64,000 nucleotides of DNA. Source: Tubiluchus corallicola. Taxonomy: Eukaryota; Priapulida; Priapulimorpha; Priapulimorphida; Tubiluchidae. The stretch lies in assembly GCA_030141605.1 (NCBI GenBank), contig JAQGDQ010002366.1, forward strand, positions 8,660 to 72,659. Reading direction: 5' to 3'. A model generated the notes under the pieces. It had not been told where the DNA came from, ran no database searches, and was given only the letters and a program-made list of their open reading frames with translations. A program made the position numbers and the translations under genes. Shown here piece by piece: positions 24,890 through 36,260 of this stretch. Position 1 is the first letter of the stretch; the number at the start of each line of letters is the position of its first letter.

Positions 24890-26596
24890 TCAACCACGAC
24901 CCGTAGGTTTAGGAGACTTATTCTGGCCAACATTTGAACCTCTGCCGTGTTTTTCAGGGGTGCGATTAAGAGCAGATTTGCTAACGTCGCTATTTGGGCT
25001 TTTGGATTTCGAACTGGGGGGCGAGGTAACAGGTAGGTGCTGAACCTTAATCGAGCTTTTGCTTGGGGATTCGTTTTCCCGAATGGACTCAACTGTAAGT
25101 GCAGTAGCTAAAGCACTTGCGAGATCAGGCGGTACACTTTGCTGAATGTGTATTGCTAACTCAGAATCCATTAAACCATCTACGAATTTATGAATTAGCT
25201 GTTTCTCAGCAGTTTTTGTATCAACGGTTGGAAATACACGATGATAAAGAACACGCAATTGCTCAGCGTATTGCCTTAAATCTTCACCAGTGTGGCGTAC
25301 TCTGGCGTTATAATGCGCACGATAAACGCTCTCTCTATTTTGATAGCCGTATCTACGACAAAGAGCCGACGAAAGGACGTCATAGTTGGACCTTTGCGCC
25401 TCAGGAATGACTTCCAGCATGCCCGCAGCACTCCCTTTTAATATTAATGCTAATCGCGCACCAGCCTCGGTGTTGTCCCAGCCATTAGCCCGACGGAGAA
25501 GCTGGAACTGTGCCTCAAAACTTTCCCAAGACACTGTCTCGCCATCAAAAGGTGGTAGACCTCGGAGTGCCTTTTCACCGAGCCGCCCCATGCTGATGTC
25601 ACTCGCCATGTTTGCAGTAGCATTAGCGACATTTTGTGCCACGGTGCTGGTTGCCAACCCTGTTTGTGCAGTAGAACAACCGGAAGTCCGCAAAATGGGC
25701 TCGAAAGACTGGTCTAGATTGCTTAGGCCAGTTTCAAAACGTACACGTGGGGTGCAGCCAGAAGGACCATTTTGAATCTGGCTAGACCCTTGATTTTGAT
25801 GCAGTGCGTCAGCAGTGTCAGTATTCGCCATTACAGGGGTAGAACCCAAAAGAGGCTTCTTTGCCAAAATACCACCTGTTGTAGGCGTCTCTGGTTCGCG
25901 ACATGCGGTAAAATCCAAAATGGCACTGGAAATTGCCTGAGGCAGCGTAGCAACCACATTTCTCAGGTCTTGAAAACTCTCAGAAATACTAGACAACTGT
26001 TGTCTGATTTGATAAGTATCTGACGCGAAATTTTGCCCAAAATTTTGATTACTTGGACTAACTCCCGTGCCCAATGCTGCATTTGGATCGCTAGCCGCGT
26101 GCCCTGAAAGAAAATCAATATTAGACATGCCCCAAGTACTCGCGCTAGGCTGGGAAGCGGAATGTTGTGAAGTAGCAGGTAGCAAAGGTAGCTGACCTTG
26201 GCTTTGCCTACTTGAACATTCAGGTGGCTTCGCTGCATGCTTTTCAGTACAAAGGTTATGCACAGGGCAAGTAACAAAAGGATTAGTTGTATTACAAGCA
26301 CAGATCGACAATACATCCTCATTATTAGTACAACTAACATCAAAACTATAGCAATGTTCCGTAGAATCTAAGGCAGTGCCCCTTAATTCTTGACCATTAG
26401 AAGAATACACACTCTGTTCTAATAGAAAATCGGCAAGCTGACGGTGTTGTAACCGTTCTAAGTCAACATCAACCACAGTACAATAATCGGAATGCCCAGA
26501 TGAGGGTAACATCCCACTTGTTCTGACACCAGTGGACTGCTCTCCGCTTTTAATGGAGGCAGAACGGATGGCACCGCGGCCTACACCGTGCGGCAT
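24890..26596 (-). CDS. Gag protein of a Ty3/gypsy LTR retrotransposon
   Basis: The frame is 568 codons long. The N-terminal 300 or so residues are low-complexity and Ser/Gln/Asn-rich. From about 365 a retrotransposon gag domain follows: FDGETVSWESFEAQF, then GSAAGMLEVI, RRYGYQNRESV and EDLRQYAEQLR. The C-terminus is basic (KSPKPTGRG). It ends at a TGA (24890-24892) in the context gga-cgt-ggt-TGA-ggc; the next codons in frame encode the zinc knuckle, so the TGA is probably a CGA-to-TGA change and Gag was longer. The ATG at 26594-26596 is the first in frame after the LTR. Gag forms the particle that packages element RNA. This copy is 3'-truncated and not autonomous. Confidence 0.85.
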   Translation of the reverse strand: MPHGVGRGAIRSASIKSGEQSTGVRTSGMLPSSGHSDYCTVVDVDLERLQHRQLADFLLEQSVYSSNGQELRGTALDSTEHCYSFDVSCTNNEDVLSICACNTTNPFVTCPVHNLCTEKHAAKPPECSSRQSQGQLPLLPATSQHSASQPSASTWGMSNIDFLSGHAASDPNAALGTGVSPSNQNFGQNFASDTYQIRQQLSSISESFQDLRNVVATLPQAISSAILDFTACREPETPTTGGILAKKPLLGSTPVMANTDTADALHQNQGSSQIQNGPSGCTPRVRFETGLSNLDQSFEPILRTSGCSTAQTGLATSTVAQNVANATANMASDISMGRLGEKALRGLPPFDGETVSWESFEAQFQLLRRANGWDNTEAGARLALILKGSAAGMLEVIPEAQRSNYDVLSSALCRRYGYQNRESVYRAHYNARVRHTGEDLRQYAEQLRVLYHRVFPTVDTKTAEKQLIHKFVDGLMDSELAIHIQQSVPPDLASALATALTVESIRENESPSKSSIKVQHLPVTSPPSSKSKSPNSDVSKSALNRTPEKHGRGSNVGQNKSPKPTGRG

Positions 26597-26619
26597 GTCT
26601 TAAGTAATGAACCAAACCA

Positions 26620-26915
26620 AAACCAAAATGAATAATAAAAATAAAAGTGACAATTTATTACCAAAAAAAAGAATGTTCCAAATAGCTTACCGAATGGAGC
26701 AAAGCCTGAAGTGTGAACAAAGCTGAGATGAGACGACCACCGACCAGGATCTACAGCAGACCTACCCTTTTTATAAGCTCAGGTGTGCACGTGACTAGTG
26801 GCTCCTATTAACACAAGGTCAGAATAAGAGTCTATGTGCTAGATAAAGCCACGTTCATACGCACACCTGAGAAGTCTGCTGTATTCCCCTGCCAGTATTA
26901 CACTATCTGATCACA
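26620..26915 (-). mobile_element. Probable 5' LTR of the gypsy element
   Basis: Upstream of gag on the minus strand lies a TATAAA box (26770-26775), followed about 110 bases later by an AATAAA signal (26654-26659), the order expected of U3-R-U5. The upper end is placed at TGTGATCAGATAG (26915 downward). The lower end is uncertain by about 20 bases. No second LTR copy is in the window because the element is truncated. Confidence 0.55.
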
Positions 26916-27500
26916 GCCCTGCAGTACAATATGCATATATATAGATATATTAAGTTTGATTTAGTATTATGTCTAGAGAGCAGGACATTGCTCGAGATTT
27001 TAGATTTTGTTGTTTACCTGGTAAAGAGCATAGGGATGAATGCAAATATTTTACACAATTTCAATATAAAAACGCTTATAAGTAAAGCAACACTAATTAC
27101 ATTTTAGGAAAACATAATGGAGAGGTAGTTAAATAGGCTTATGTAAAATCTTCGCCAAAGTTAGCTCGGGATTTAATTAAAGAGAATAGGACGATTCTCG
27201 ATTCCATCCTTTACAGAATCCTGGCTTAATGAACAGAATAAAGACCACTTTTCAATAAAACATTACAATCATTACTCATAAATACGCAAAGACAGACCAG
27301 CTGGAGAGATTTCCTTGTATCTGAAGGATGATCTAAACAGTAAACTTCGTAATGATTTATACTGTTTATGTAAACAAATCTAGGAATTATTGTTTGTTGA
27401 AATTACTCAAGAACATGCAAAAATATTTTAGTTGAAGCATCATACAGACTTTTTGGAACTAGTAGCCCAGCATTCCTTGATGATTCAAGTAATCTTCTTT
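26916..27500. other. AT-rich intergenic stretch
   Basis: No convincing exon, RNA gene or repeat was recognised. There is a short atatatatag run near 26935. The right part may be the eroded 5' end of the LINE that follows. Confidence 0.4.
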
Positions 27501-29650
27501 CTAAAATAATGAATGAAAACAAACACCTTTTCTTGTGGCAACTTCAACTTGAACTTGCTAAGCTTTGACTTGTATGAATGAACTGAATTTTTCTCAAATG
27601 TCTGCTTATCAACCATTGTATCACGTAATTACTAAACCAGAAAAAATTACTGCTTATACGCATAAACTTTAATCGATAATATTTTTACAAACTGTGTATT
27701 AAACAATAACTTAACCTCTGACATTCTCTGCAGTGATTTATCTGACCATTTTCCCGTTTATTTAATAACCACTTTAAAATTAACACTTCATTCGAAACCA
27801 ACAGTTTCAAAATATGGAATCTTTAATAATAGCACCATCGCAGTCTTTCAGTGTAAACTATCATCCCATGACCGGTCCTATGTCTTTTACATACAGAATC
27901 CTGACACCGTATTTCAATTGTTCTTCGAAGACTAATACAATATTTACCATAATAGCTTTCCAGTAGTCACAAAAATAATAAAACCACGGATAATTAAACA
28001 AGCCGTGGTTAACAAGTTGGTTAGTACAGACAATTAAACACAAAAATAAATTATATAAGTTTAAATTAAAAAACCCTACTCTTCTCAGCATTGCCATTTA
28101 TAAAACATACAGGAATAATTTGACGTCAGTCCTAAGAAAAGCCGAAAAAGCTGAATAATATAAGAAAAACATGGAAAATTTTTCCATGGCCATAAACATA
28201 AAAAGATTCATATCATATTGAACAATCACATTTCAAACATTCACAACACAATCCAATGAAATCAAAGAATTATCCGACGGCGTTAATAACTACTTTGTAA
28301 ATGTAGGATCATCTCTTGCAGACAAGATCTCATATTTACCAAATGGATGCAGGGGTTCTATGCAGTTGCTTCCAATTCTTTTTCGACAGGTACAGACCAA
28401 GGCCCTCTGAAAATATCCAAGTTAGTAATGACAAGTGATAAACCCCAGTTCCAAAATTACAGACCTATTTCATTTCTTCCCCGTTTTCCAAAATTCCTGA
28501 AAGATTAGTGTGTAATAGACCTTTAAGTTTCATCAATAAAAACAATATACTATATCTCAAGCAACTATGTTTTAGATAAAATCACTATACCTAAATGACT
28601 TTACTTAAACTTATTGACTTAATATTAAATGCAATTGACAACAATGAATTTACAATTGGTATCTTTATTGATTTTTCTAAGGCTTTGGTACTATTGACCA
28701 TAAAATACTCTTAGCTAAATTAAACAACTATGGTATCAGGGGTCTGACTTTACATAACAGAAAGCAGTTAGTACTAATAGATAATACACTTTATTCTATG
28801 AAGCAAATTAATTATGGTGTCTCCCAAAGATTAATTTTAGGTCTGCTGATTAATTTCTTTGCTGATGATGTCAACGTCTTCTATTGTCACTCAAATTACG
28901 AAATAATGGTAAATACTATTAACCAAGTACTTGTACACTTGGCAAGAACATCGTAAGTTTACCAAAAGTAAAATCTCCAAAATCGTAGATATTATATACA
29001 GTGTTAAACACATATTGTCCAAATCACTTCGCTTTTTTACCAAATGCTAATTATTTGAACATTGCTTGGGGAGCACGTATACGACTAGATTGAAAAAACA
29101 TCAAGTGATTCAGAAAAAATAGTGCGAGCAATAACCTTTTCAAGCCATACGGAGATCACACACGCCACCAATATTTAAACGGCTAAATTTTCTAAATATT
29201 CATGACATTAATAAGTTCCAAACTGCGATCTTCATGTAAAAATTCACTCAACTATTGCCACCCTTATTTAATGATTATTTTTGTTTGAATGCTGAAATAC
29301 ATAATTATAATACACGATGTAGACTTAACTATCACTGCATACACAATATAACTGGTTACTACATCACGGCTTTTGTTTTCATTTTCAACAAATTACGCTC
29401 TAGGGTAAACTTTAGCTCTGATCTGTATATATGTAGCGTACACCTCCATATAGTCTATTCAAGTGTTGCCTCCTCCACAAATGCCTTGTGAATATGTGTA
29501 CATTTTTCATTTCTTTTCCTACCGTTCAGTTTATTTCGTAATTATGAATTATTACTAACACCCATTATAATTCTTTCATACGTTTCCGTAAAATGTTATT
29601 AATAAATATATTTTCATTATTAATCCACTGCTAAAATTAATATTTGTGTC
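27500..29650 (+). pseudogene. Decayed jockey/CR1-like LINE, endonuclease to 3' end
   Basis: Translating all plus frames gives the LINE domains in order, with many frameshifts and stops. The end of the endonuclease is visible near 27690-27790 as SDLSDHFPVYL. The pre-RT linker contains RKAEKAE near 28130 and NNYFVNVGSSLADKI at 28290-28335. RT has QNYRPISFLP near 28450, then IGIFIDFSKA at about 28660 and a broken ADD-like stretch near 28860. A C-terminal segment with WGART...LKKHQ is near 29070. The polymerase is not functional. Clade is inferred from motif style. Confidence 0.8.
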
Positions 29651-30404
29651 TGTACTTGCTTTAAGAACTACTATTAATTTATGCACTTCATGATGTCAAA
29701 GCATCTGTTGTTTACCTGGCGAGATGAAATGAATTGAATTGAAGAAAATTGATTGTAAAAATAGGAAATTGCAGTAGCTAAAGTGAGAAGTCAAACGTAA
29801 TTAAGTTTAGCAGATATTTTGTGACTAAAGTAAAATAACTTTCACCAACATTGCAAACTAATGCTTATAAAACTTTTATTATAAACATATTATATACATA
29901 AATTGTAATCCCCGTAATTAAGTTATACCAACTGTGAACATGAAATACTGGTAAATAATTAAATTTAATAATCATTTTAGGCAAACAGAAATTTGTTACT
30001 ATCCTTCGTTTTTAGTATTTAATTTAATTAAAACAGTCACAAAATCAAGTTAAAAATGAATCTGGCTATAAAAACAACATAATAGGCCGTTAGTTACTTC
30101 TTGTAGGATGATTAGCAACTTTGCGGGGCTTTTTAGCGTTCTAATGTCAATAATTGTCCACAACCAATTGCTTACGAGATAGAAGATTGAGTGCTTAAGA
30201 AGATTAATAAATCCTATAAACATTTCCACAAGCTAACACAATCACAACTACATGAAGAACTAAGTTTGTATTCTCCCCTTTCAGCAATAATTGGCGACTC
30301 TTTCACACAACAACAATACAATATTGCTCCTAAGGATACTACAGCGACAAAGTCACATTTTCTGCTAAACACTGTAAGTACTAGCAGATTAAACTATTTT
30401 TGTA
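29651..30404 (-). other. Possible 3' UTR and downstream flank of the K+ channel gene
   Basis: This AT-rich stretch follows the inferred stop codon of the channel's last exon on the minus strand. A minus-strand AATAAA (plus TTTATT) lies near 29874-29879, about 530 bases downstream of the stop, and could be the polyadenylation signal. No other gene is seen; a plus-strand ORF at 30191-30445 has no recognisable features. Confidence 0.35.
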
Positions 30405-30523
30405 CTAAACATAATCAACTCTTCCATAAGAAGATTTTGCTCTGACGTGTTTTACTGTTCTGTCAGGTGGCGGTACTATGGTGTCTCCGCGCACCAGTCT
30501 CCGGCCTTTCGACGTACTGAAAA
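30405..30523 (-). CDS. Shaw-type K+ channel, inferred last coding exon
   Basis: On the minus strand the acceptor ttgtttacag is followed by an open frame of 38 codons and a TAG at 30405-30407. The exon begins with two bases completing a split codon (phase 1), which matches the phase-1 donor of the exon 617 bases upstream. It is GC-rich against the AT-rich surroundings. The peptide is basic (FSTSKGRRLVRGDT, TVKHVRAKSS) and ends in VDYV, a hydrophobic C-terminus of the kind PDZ domains can bind. A second AG four codons in (ttttcag) would put the acceptor in a frame that hits a stop. That this is part of the channel is an inference from phase, order and composition. Confidence 0.55.
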
Positions 30524-31140
30524 CTGTAAACAAAATTGAAAAATAAGTTTCCTCGATTGCAAAAAATGGTTAATCTCAAAGAGCAGCCTGTAGCTCTAGA
30601 TAAATAATTTGATTGAATCAAAACAGTGCTTTATTGCCTGAACATTTAATGTATCCAAATTATCTAAGTTTCTAAATATCCTGCGTAAAAAACCTCTAGT
30701 GTCTAAACAGCTTCATACTTTAAGGGTTATTTGAGTCAAAATGTTGGCGCAATGTTGTTAAATCATTGTTGCTTTTCGTTGACTAAATTCTTTGGACGCA
30801 AGCATGACGCTCAATTACCTCGCTTAGGAACATTATCGTTCAAAATTGAAAAAAGTCATAATAAGGGATATGCTTGCTGGAATGAATATTTAAGCATACT
30901 GTTTACTGTGATTTTACAGATAGTGAAAGTGATTGTTATCAAATAGACAGGCATTTAAATATTGGCTACTAGTTGCTATTATACATAATGCTGAATGAGA
31001 GATGCTTATCGCGATATATGCCAATAACGCAATTTCAAAAACCATAAAAAATACTAGCTGGTAAGCGAAGACAGGTATTGTGGTATTGTAAAAATTACTG
31101 CTAAAAGTAAATATCATAATTGATTTTGTGGTGAGTTTAC

Positions 31141-31536
31141 CTGCAGGATAACCAAGGATAGTTTTACCTCTTCTTCTGGGATGTGACCAGTTTGTTGTAC
31201 AAGCATGCATTTCCTTTTTCGGTAAACTTTTCTGTGCCTTGTGAGCAGCATCGGGAGTTGAGGAGCTCCTCTGGCGAGTTTGCACATATTCATCTTTATT
31301 GCCTCTCGGACATAGCAACGACTCATTTTTCATGAATTGGCTGTCACCTGACTGATGTTCATTTCGTTCTTGAACTTCGTATGAAGTTCGTTTAACACAA
31401 CTTTTCCGAAGGAATCCTGTTTCCTTACTGATATCTTTGACAATAGACTGTTCACTATAAGACTTACTGCGTGGATTAAGTGTTTTCTCCCTTTTAACTT
31501 GTTCGTTTTCTGTCTTGTAAAGAGCATCAGTTTTTA
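31141..31536 (-). CDS. Shaw-type K+ channel, inferred C-terminal tail exon
   Basis: On the minus strand the acceptor ttttgtttgttttag opens a frame that stays open for over 200 codons. It ends at the donor CCTGCAG|gtaaac (31141) or, 27 bases earlier, GAAGAG|gtaaaa (31168). Entry and exit are both phase 1, matching the exons on either side. The 132 codons give a hydrophilic, Lys/Ser/Glu-rich peptide with RQRSSST, a kinase-site-like motif, and no membrane segment, as expected of a cytoplasmic tail. There is no recognisable domain. An exon of another minus-strand gene cannot be excluded. Confidence 0.6.
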
Positions 31537-31811
31537 CTAAAACAAACAAAAAATTGTTCACACAATTTGTAAAATATAATGGAAACTTATGTTAAAACTT
31601 GAAAACAAATCTATCACTTGTTATTGATATTAGTTTTCATATCGTTTTTATTTATGTGCACTACAGTTTGATTTAGCTGATGCCGTGTTGGCGCAATGGC
31701 TTTGTTGTCTGCTGGAATTTGTTCAGTTTTTTTGCTTCTGTTAGTTGTGTGATGAGGGTTACAGGGATTTGGAAACGGGATTTTGATACAGACTATCTCT
31801 ACACAAGCATT

Positions 31812-31940
31812 TTAGACATAGACAATTTTGGACACAGGCCGTTTGTGGGACACATAAGCCATTTGGACACATAGGACATTTGGACACAGGGTAATTTGGA
31901 CAATAGGACATTTGGACCCAAGGTAATTTGGACACAGGAC
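31812..31940. repeat. 17-bp minisatellite, locus 1
   Basis: Tandem variants of acataggacatttggac alternate with acaaggtaatttggac. The same motif forms arrays at 33198-33420 and 34563-34778. Confidence 0.85.
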
Positions 31941-31944
31941 ATGG

Positions 31945-32130
31945 TGATTTAGCTAAACTTATGGGTGTACAAATAACTAAAGATTTAACATGGAACATCC
32001 ATATTCATTCAATGTACAGTAAAGCAAGTAAAAGAATTTATCTTTTGTGACTAAAAGAGCTGGGAAATCTCCTAATGATACGATAAAAATGTACCACGCC
32101 CATGTACATTTGTTGAATACACTTATCAGG
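31945..32130 (+). pseudogene. LINE reverse transcriptase C-terminal fragment
   Basis: The plus-strand translation includes KLMGVQITKDLTWNIHI and KASKRIY, the typical segment after the RT palm in CR1/jockey/I-type LINEs, then decays. It is wedged between the 17-bp minisatellite and a CT microsatellite. Confidence 0.65.
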
Positions 32131-32135
32131 TATGA

Positions 32136-32358
<223 letters not shown>

Positions 32359-32574
32359 TTGTAAGGAACTGTTCAAAGAACTCATTCAAAATGATTTTTC
32401 CAAATGAAAATCAAGTAAATGCTGTAATTTTGGCTAATCTTCAAACTTTATTTACTCGTCGCGAAAATTCTTGTAAAAGTTGGCTCCTGGCAATTCAAAA
32501 ACCATAATAATGTAATCCACACTACTACCAGATACCCGTACTCATAGATATGGTATACTCGCCGCCAGCTAAAA

Positions 32575-33116
32575 TACCCTTTACATAAATGCAGAACAGA
32601 GAGATCAAGAACAGTTTTATTGTATATGGTTCTGTATATTCTAACTTTCTTATGCTTTTACATTTCCACATAACCACAATTAAACAAAACTGAATTAAAT
32701 AACACTGAAGATTTAACTGGAAAGAGATTTAAATATCACAAGGCCTAAACTAGCTGTGACAAGATTTTAAACAAATTAACGAAAAACAGAATGAAGAAAT
32801 ATAGACTGATACCTAACTTGCCATTTAGTGGGTAGTAGGAGAACTCTAAATCTGATAGAAGAAACACAAGCACAAGAACCACCAACCCTGCACAACCCGA
32901 TTACCACTGTAGCTCCAAAGTACAGCAGGTTTTCACCCTCCTTTTATAACCTACCCCAAACTAGCGTACATGTCAGAAATACAGCCGAAATGAAACTTGT
33001 TTGGTTGAAAGCAAAAAGGTGTGAAGATTTAGCCAATAAAAGCCAAAATATTTGTAAAAGAATAATTTAGAAGACTTAGGTTTGAACTACTGGTACTTTT
33101 AGGGGTGACATGCAAC
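32575..33116 (-). mobile_element. Possible solo LTR
   Basis: On the minus strand a segment starting TGTTGCATGTCACCCC (33116 downward) contains TATAAAAGGAGGG near 32945 and AATAAA near 32615. It is followed by TGGCGGCGAG, which resembles a primer-binding start. No partner LTR or coding region was found, so this is weak. Confidence 0.3.
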
Positions 33117-33197
33117 ACTAGTTTGGTAACTTTGGAATAAAGGTAGAGGTTGTGCAGAACGGGCCGCGCAAGCGCCTGCACTACGATAGTTATATAT
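33117..33197. other. Short GC-richer spacer
   Basis: Contains gaacgggccgcgcaagcgcctgc near 33155; no gene recognised. Confidence 0.3.
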
Positions 33198-33420
33198 ATT
33201 TGGACATATAGGACATTTGGATACAAAGTAATTTAGACAGTAAGACATTTGGACACAATGTAATTTCGACACGTTGAACATTTGGATACAAGGTGATTAG
33301 GAGACAAGTTATATAGACATGTAAGCTGTTCAGACGCAAGAGGCTTTTTGCACAGGATATTTAGAAACGCAGATAATTTGGATACAGTAAGTCTTTAGAC
33401 ACCAAAGCGCATTTAGATTC
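33198..33420. repeat. 17-bp minisatellite, locus 2 (degenerate)
   Basis: Units such as ataggacatttggatac and aatgtaatttcgacac start at 33198 and fade into diverged copies by 33420. Confidence 0.75.
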
Positions 33421-34562
33421 GCAAGGAGATCATATCATTTAGCAACTTTGGTTATTTAGCTTACTTTGTACTTGTAGTGGCTGAATTTAAGCAACTTTTT
33501 GCAAAATTGAAGGAGTTTCTATTGACTAAAAACCATAGATTAAACAGATGACGTATTATCTATTTTGAAAAATCCCTTTCTCGCTAACTAGAATTCACCT
33601 CCTCCAACAGTAACTGCAGTCTGCAGGTCACAAGTATGTAAATATAAGGGGTTTTTTAATAGTATGCGGATATCCGGATGTGGTAACGGTAGCTTCACCG
33701 TAGCTGCGGCGATTGCAGCCGATACAGCGAGATTTTTTGCTGCAACTTTTAATGCTGAAAACTTTTAAATCAAAAACCGAAATCTAATGTGCATTTAAGT
33801 GTGTGACACATAGATTAAGTTGTGTAGGTAGCAATTAAGACTAAATCATGAACATCTGCACAAAAAGGTTTTACTGAAAGATTTTTCTTTACAAGTTAGT
33901 TCATACAGGGTATTTATCATGCGATAAAGAATTTTCCCGGACTCAGTTGCCCCCAGATGATGAATAAAATTTGGCGTTCTCGCCACGGTTATATCGGACA
34001 CTGATATAAGAAGTTTTTTTGGAGGAGTTATATTGGTAGGATGAGGCCAAACTAGGAGAGTATTAGTTTATGGGACAATCGGCACAAACTTAGATTAACT
34101 AAAATAGGTTCTGCGCTTTGTTCCACTATTCAAACTAACCGCAGCTGTATTATATACAAATTTACTTCAAGCTTTGCAGATTTTCGAAAATGCGGGAGGA
34201 CAATGCGTGGCTATAATGTCTGGTAATCATTCAGCAAATCGACAAGTACATGAAACACTGCGTAAAACTCTAAACACTTCAGATGTCATATTCAAAATAG
34301 TCTACCCAATCCCAAATAATCAGAGTAAAGATTTGAATCTCCTGTTTGATCCTGTGTCTTAAAAATGACTTTAAAATGTCAGAAACAAATTGGTCTCTGA
34401 AAAGACTCAAACACTGGTGTTTTTTCCTCCCGGAAAAGAGAGTCCTGTGGCTGCCAAATGGACGGATTCAGTTAGTATTTACAACAAAGACAACCCTTTC
34501 ACAACATACTTTATTTCCATCTAACTTTGATTGGCAGAAAGGTTGTGCAGACATTTCGCCAT
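33421..34562. other. Intronic stretch without recognisable genes
   Basis: No exon or element motif was recognised. Plus-strand ORFs at 34174-34362 and 34346-34564 have no family features and lie between minisatellite loci. Confidence 0.4.
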
Positions 34563-34778
34563 AAGATATTTGGACACATAGGTTATTTGGACGCAAGGCA
34601 CTTTTGACACCTAGGTCATTTGGACACAAGGACATTTGGAAACCTAGGACATTTGAACACATAGGAGCTTTGGACACAAGGAAATTTGGAAACATAGGTC
34701 ATTTGAACACATAGAAAATTTGGACACATAAGACATTTGGACACAAAACTACTTTGACACATAGGTCATTTGGACTAA
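34563..34778. repeat. 17-bp minisatellite, locus 3
   Basis: About twelve tandem units of the form acatagg(a/t)catttggac and acaaggacatttggaa. It is the best-preserved of the three loci. Confidence 0.88.
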
Positions 34779-35257
34779 AAGAAAGAAATGGTTTACAAGG
34801 CGTAAAGGTTTTCTTAGGAGACATGCATACTAAATGAAACGGGAAGGTGCATTTTGAAGTTCTTTTTCAACCCCCTAGTGCTGCACACTATTTGAAACAT
34901 CCATTGTCTTTGAGTATGAGAAATGTCATGGCTGTTCCAGGCATTGTCTTCACCCGCCATTCTAATGTGTTATAGATTGTACACGTAAGATATATCTGTT
35001 AGCCTTTTATTATCAGAAAAACGGTAAGCAAAACTGTGTAGAATGTCTGTGCATTTGTGCATTATTGATAATTGGTGGATGGCACACAGTTCCAATATGC
35101 GTTTTGTATATGATACTGTGCTGTTGGTGTTGGTGTTGGCGTTGCAGGTGCCATCATCGTCGCCATCAGCATGATCATCGTCATTACATATGATGTAATG
35201 GGTTTGGTGGGGTGCATGTGTTGTGGTGTTGTGGGTGAGGTATGGTGTGATTGGTGG
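34779..35257. other. Intronic spacer
   Basis: Simple gttggtgttggtgttggcg and catcatcgtcgccatcag runs lie near 35130-35180. Nothing gene-like was seen. Confidence 0.4.
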
Positions 35258-35600
35258 CTTGGCTAGTCTTATAATTAATTTCGGTGGTATAAGGCTTTAT
35301 AATACGATTCGAGGCTACAGCTTGTGTGAAGGCAGCATTATTGGCAATGTATAATATAATACGATTCGAGGCTACAGCTTGTGTGAAGGCAGCATTATTG
35401 GCAATGTATATATCAAACGAAAAGTTTCGATCCAGTCCTTTACTATTGGATTTTTATTTTTCGGATCGGGGCCATTGGGAGAAATGGGGGTAGAAGAAAA
35501 AAACCTCCTAAAATGGCCTTTTTGCCCGTTTTTTGCAAAATTTATATCTCTTATTTCAAAGATCGGGAACGAACCGGTGCTTCTAATGGTTGGTTAGTCT
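35258..35600 (+). repeat. Dispersed repeat family, copy 1, with a 57-bp internal tandem duplication
   Basis: It starts cttggctagtcttataattaatttcggtggtat, a phrase repeated with few changes at 35920. A block from 35299 is tandemly duplicated with period 57 (ataatacgattcgaggctac at 35299 and 35356). The end (tccagtcctttactattgg, then tttttgcccgttttttgcaaaa) matches 36125-36230. No coding capacity. Confidence 0.75.
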
Positions 35601-35919
35601 GTTCAGCGATGGGTGTAGTCGGTGCATTTAGAATTAACGGAAGAACCACGGTTTCCCGTAACGGACGTTTCCCCAGGCCCAACTCTTGATTTTTTGGAAA
35701 TTTTGTCAGAACACCATGTAAAAAAAGTACTAGCGGCATCTGGTGGAATTGGGAGAAGATATACAGTTCTACGAGTTTTTCGCTTGTAAAACTGCTGAAG
35801 CATTGCATTGTTCTGACATCAATCCACTGCATATAATTCAGCAAAAGCGGCTGAACACGATGTAGAACGCTCGGGCATTACTAACTGTAAGTACATTTAT
35901 ATGCAAAATTCTTGCGCGG

Positions 35920-36260
35920 CCTTGGCTGGTCTTATAATCAATTTCGGTGGTATTAGATAGCATATATATATATGACCCTTCATTTGATATATGGCGAGGT
36001 CATGGGAGCTGTAGCCTTGCTCGAATCTTATATATATATAATATAATATATATATATATATATATATAAGATTCGAGCAAGGCTACAGCTCCCATGACAG
36101 CAGCACATATCAAATGAAAGAGCTCGATCCAGTCCTTTGCCATTGCGGGTTTATTTTTATAATAAGAGGAAAGGGGCAAACCCCCCCAAAATTGCCCCCT
36201 TTTTGCTCGCTCGTTTTTTGTACAAAACTGATACCTCTTATTTCTAGAGATCTTGTTTGG
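35920..36260 (+). repeat. Dispersed repeat family, copy 2, containing a palindrome
   Basis: It is the same family as 35258-35600 and is similarly bounded. The centre (36001-36096) is a perfect inverted repeat: catgggagctgtagccttgc at 36001 reappears reverse-complemented ending at 36096. The arms are 30 bp with an AT-only loop (36031-36066). Imperfect arms extend out to about 35978 and 36121. It looks like a foldback or MITE-type non-autonomous element. Confidence 0.75.

Noticed and set aside
25117-26343. Several ORFs of 80-130 codons overlapping the gypsy gag on either strand
   Set aside because: Shadows of the gag frame, which alone shows a recognisable domain.
27861-28097. Minus-strand ORF as a possible further channel exon
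   Set aside because: It has no acceptor of the right phase and lies over the plus-strand LINE remnant.
30914-31140. Extension of the channel tail exon to the full ORF end at 30914
   Set aside because: A good donor at 31140/31141 and the loss of charged composition downstream argue that this part is intron; it would matter only if the intron is retained.
32828-33070. 80-codon plus-strand ORF
   Set aside because: No splice sites or domain; a TATA and AATAAA pair on the other strand suggests LTR-like sequence instead.
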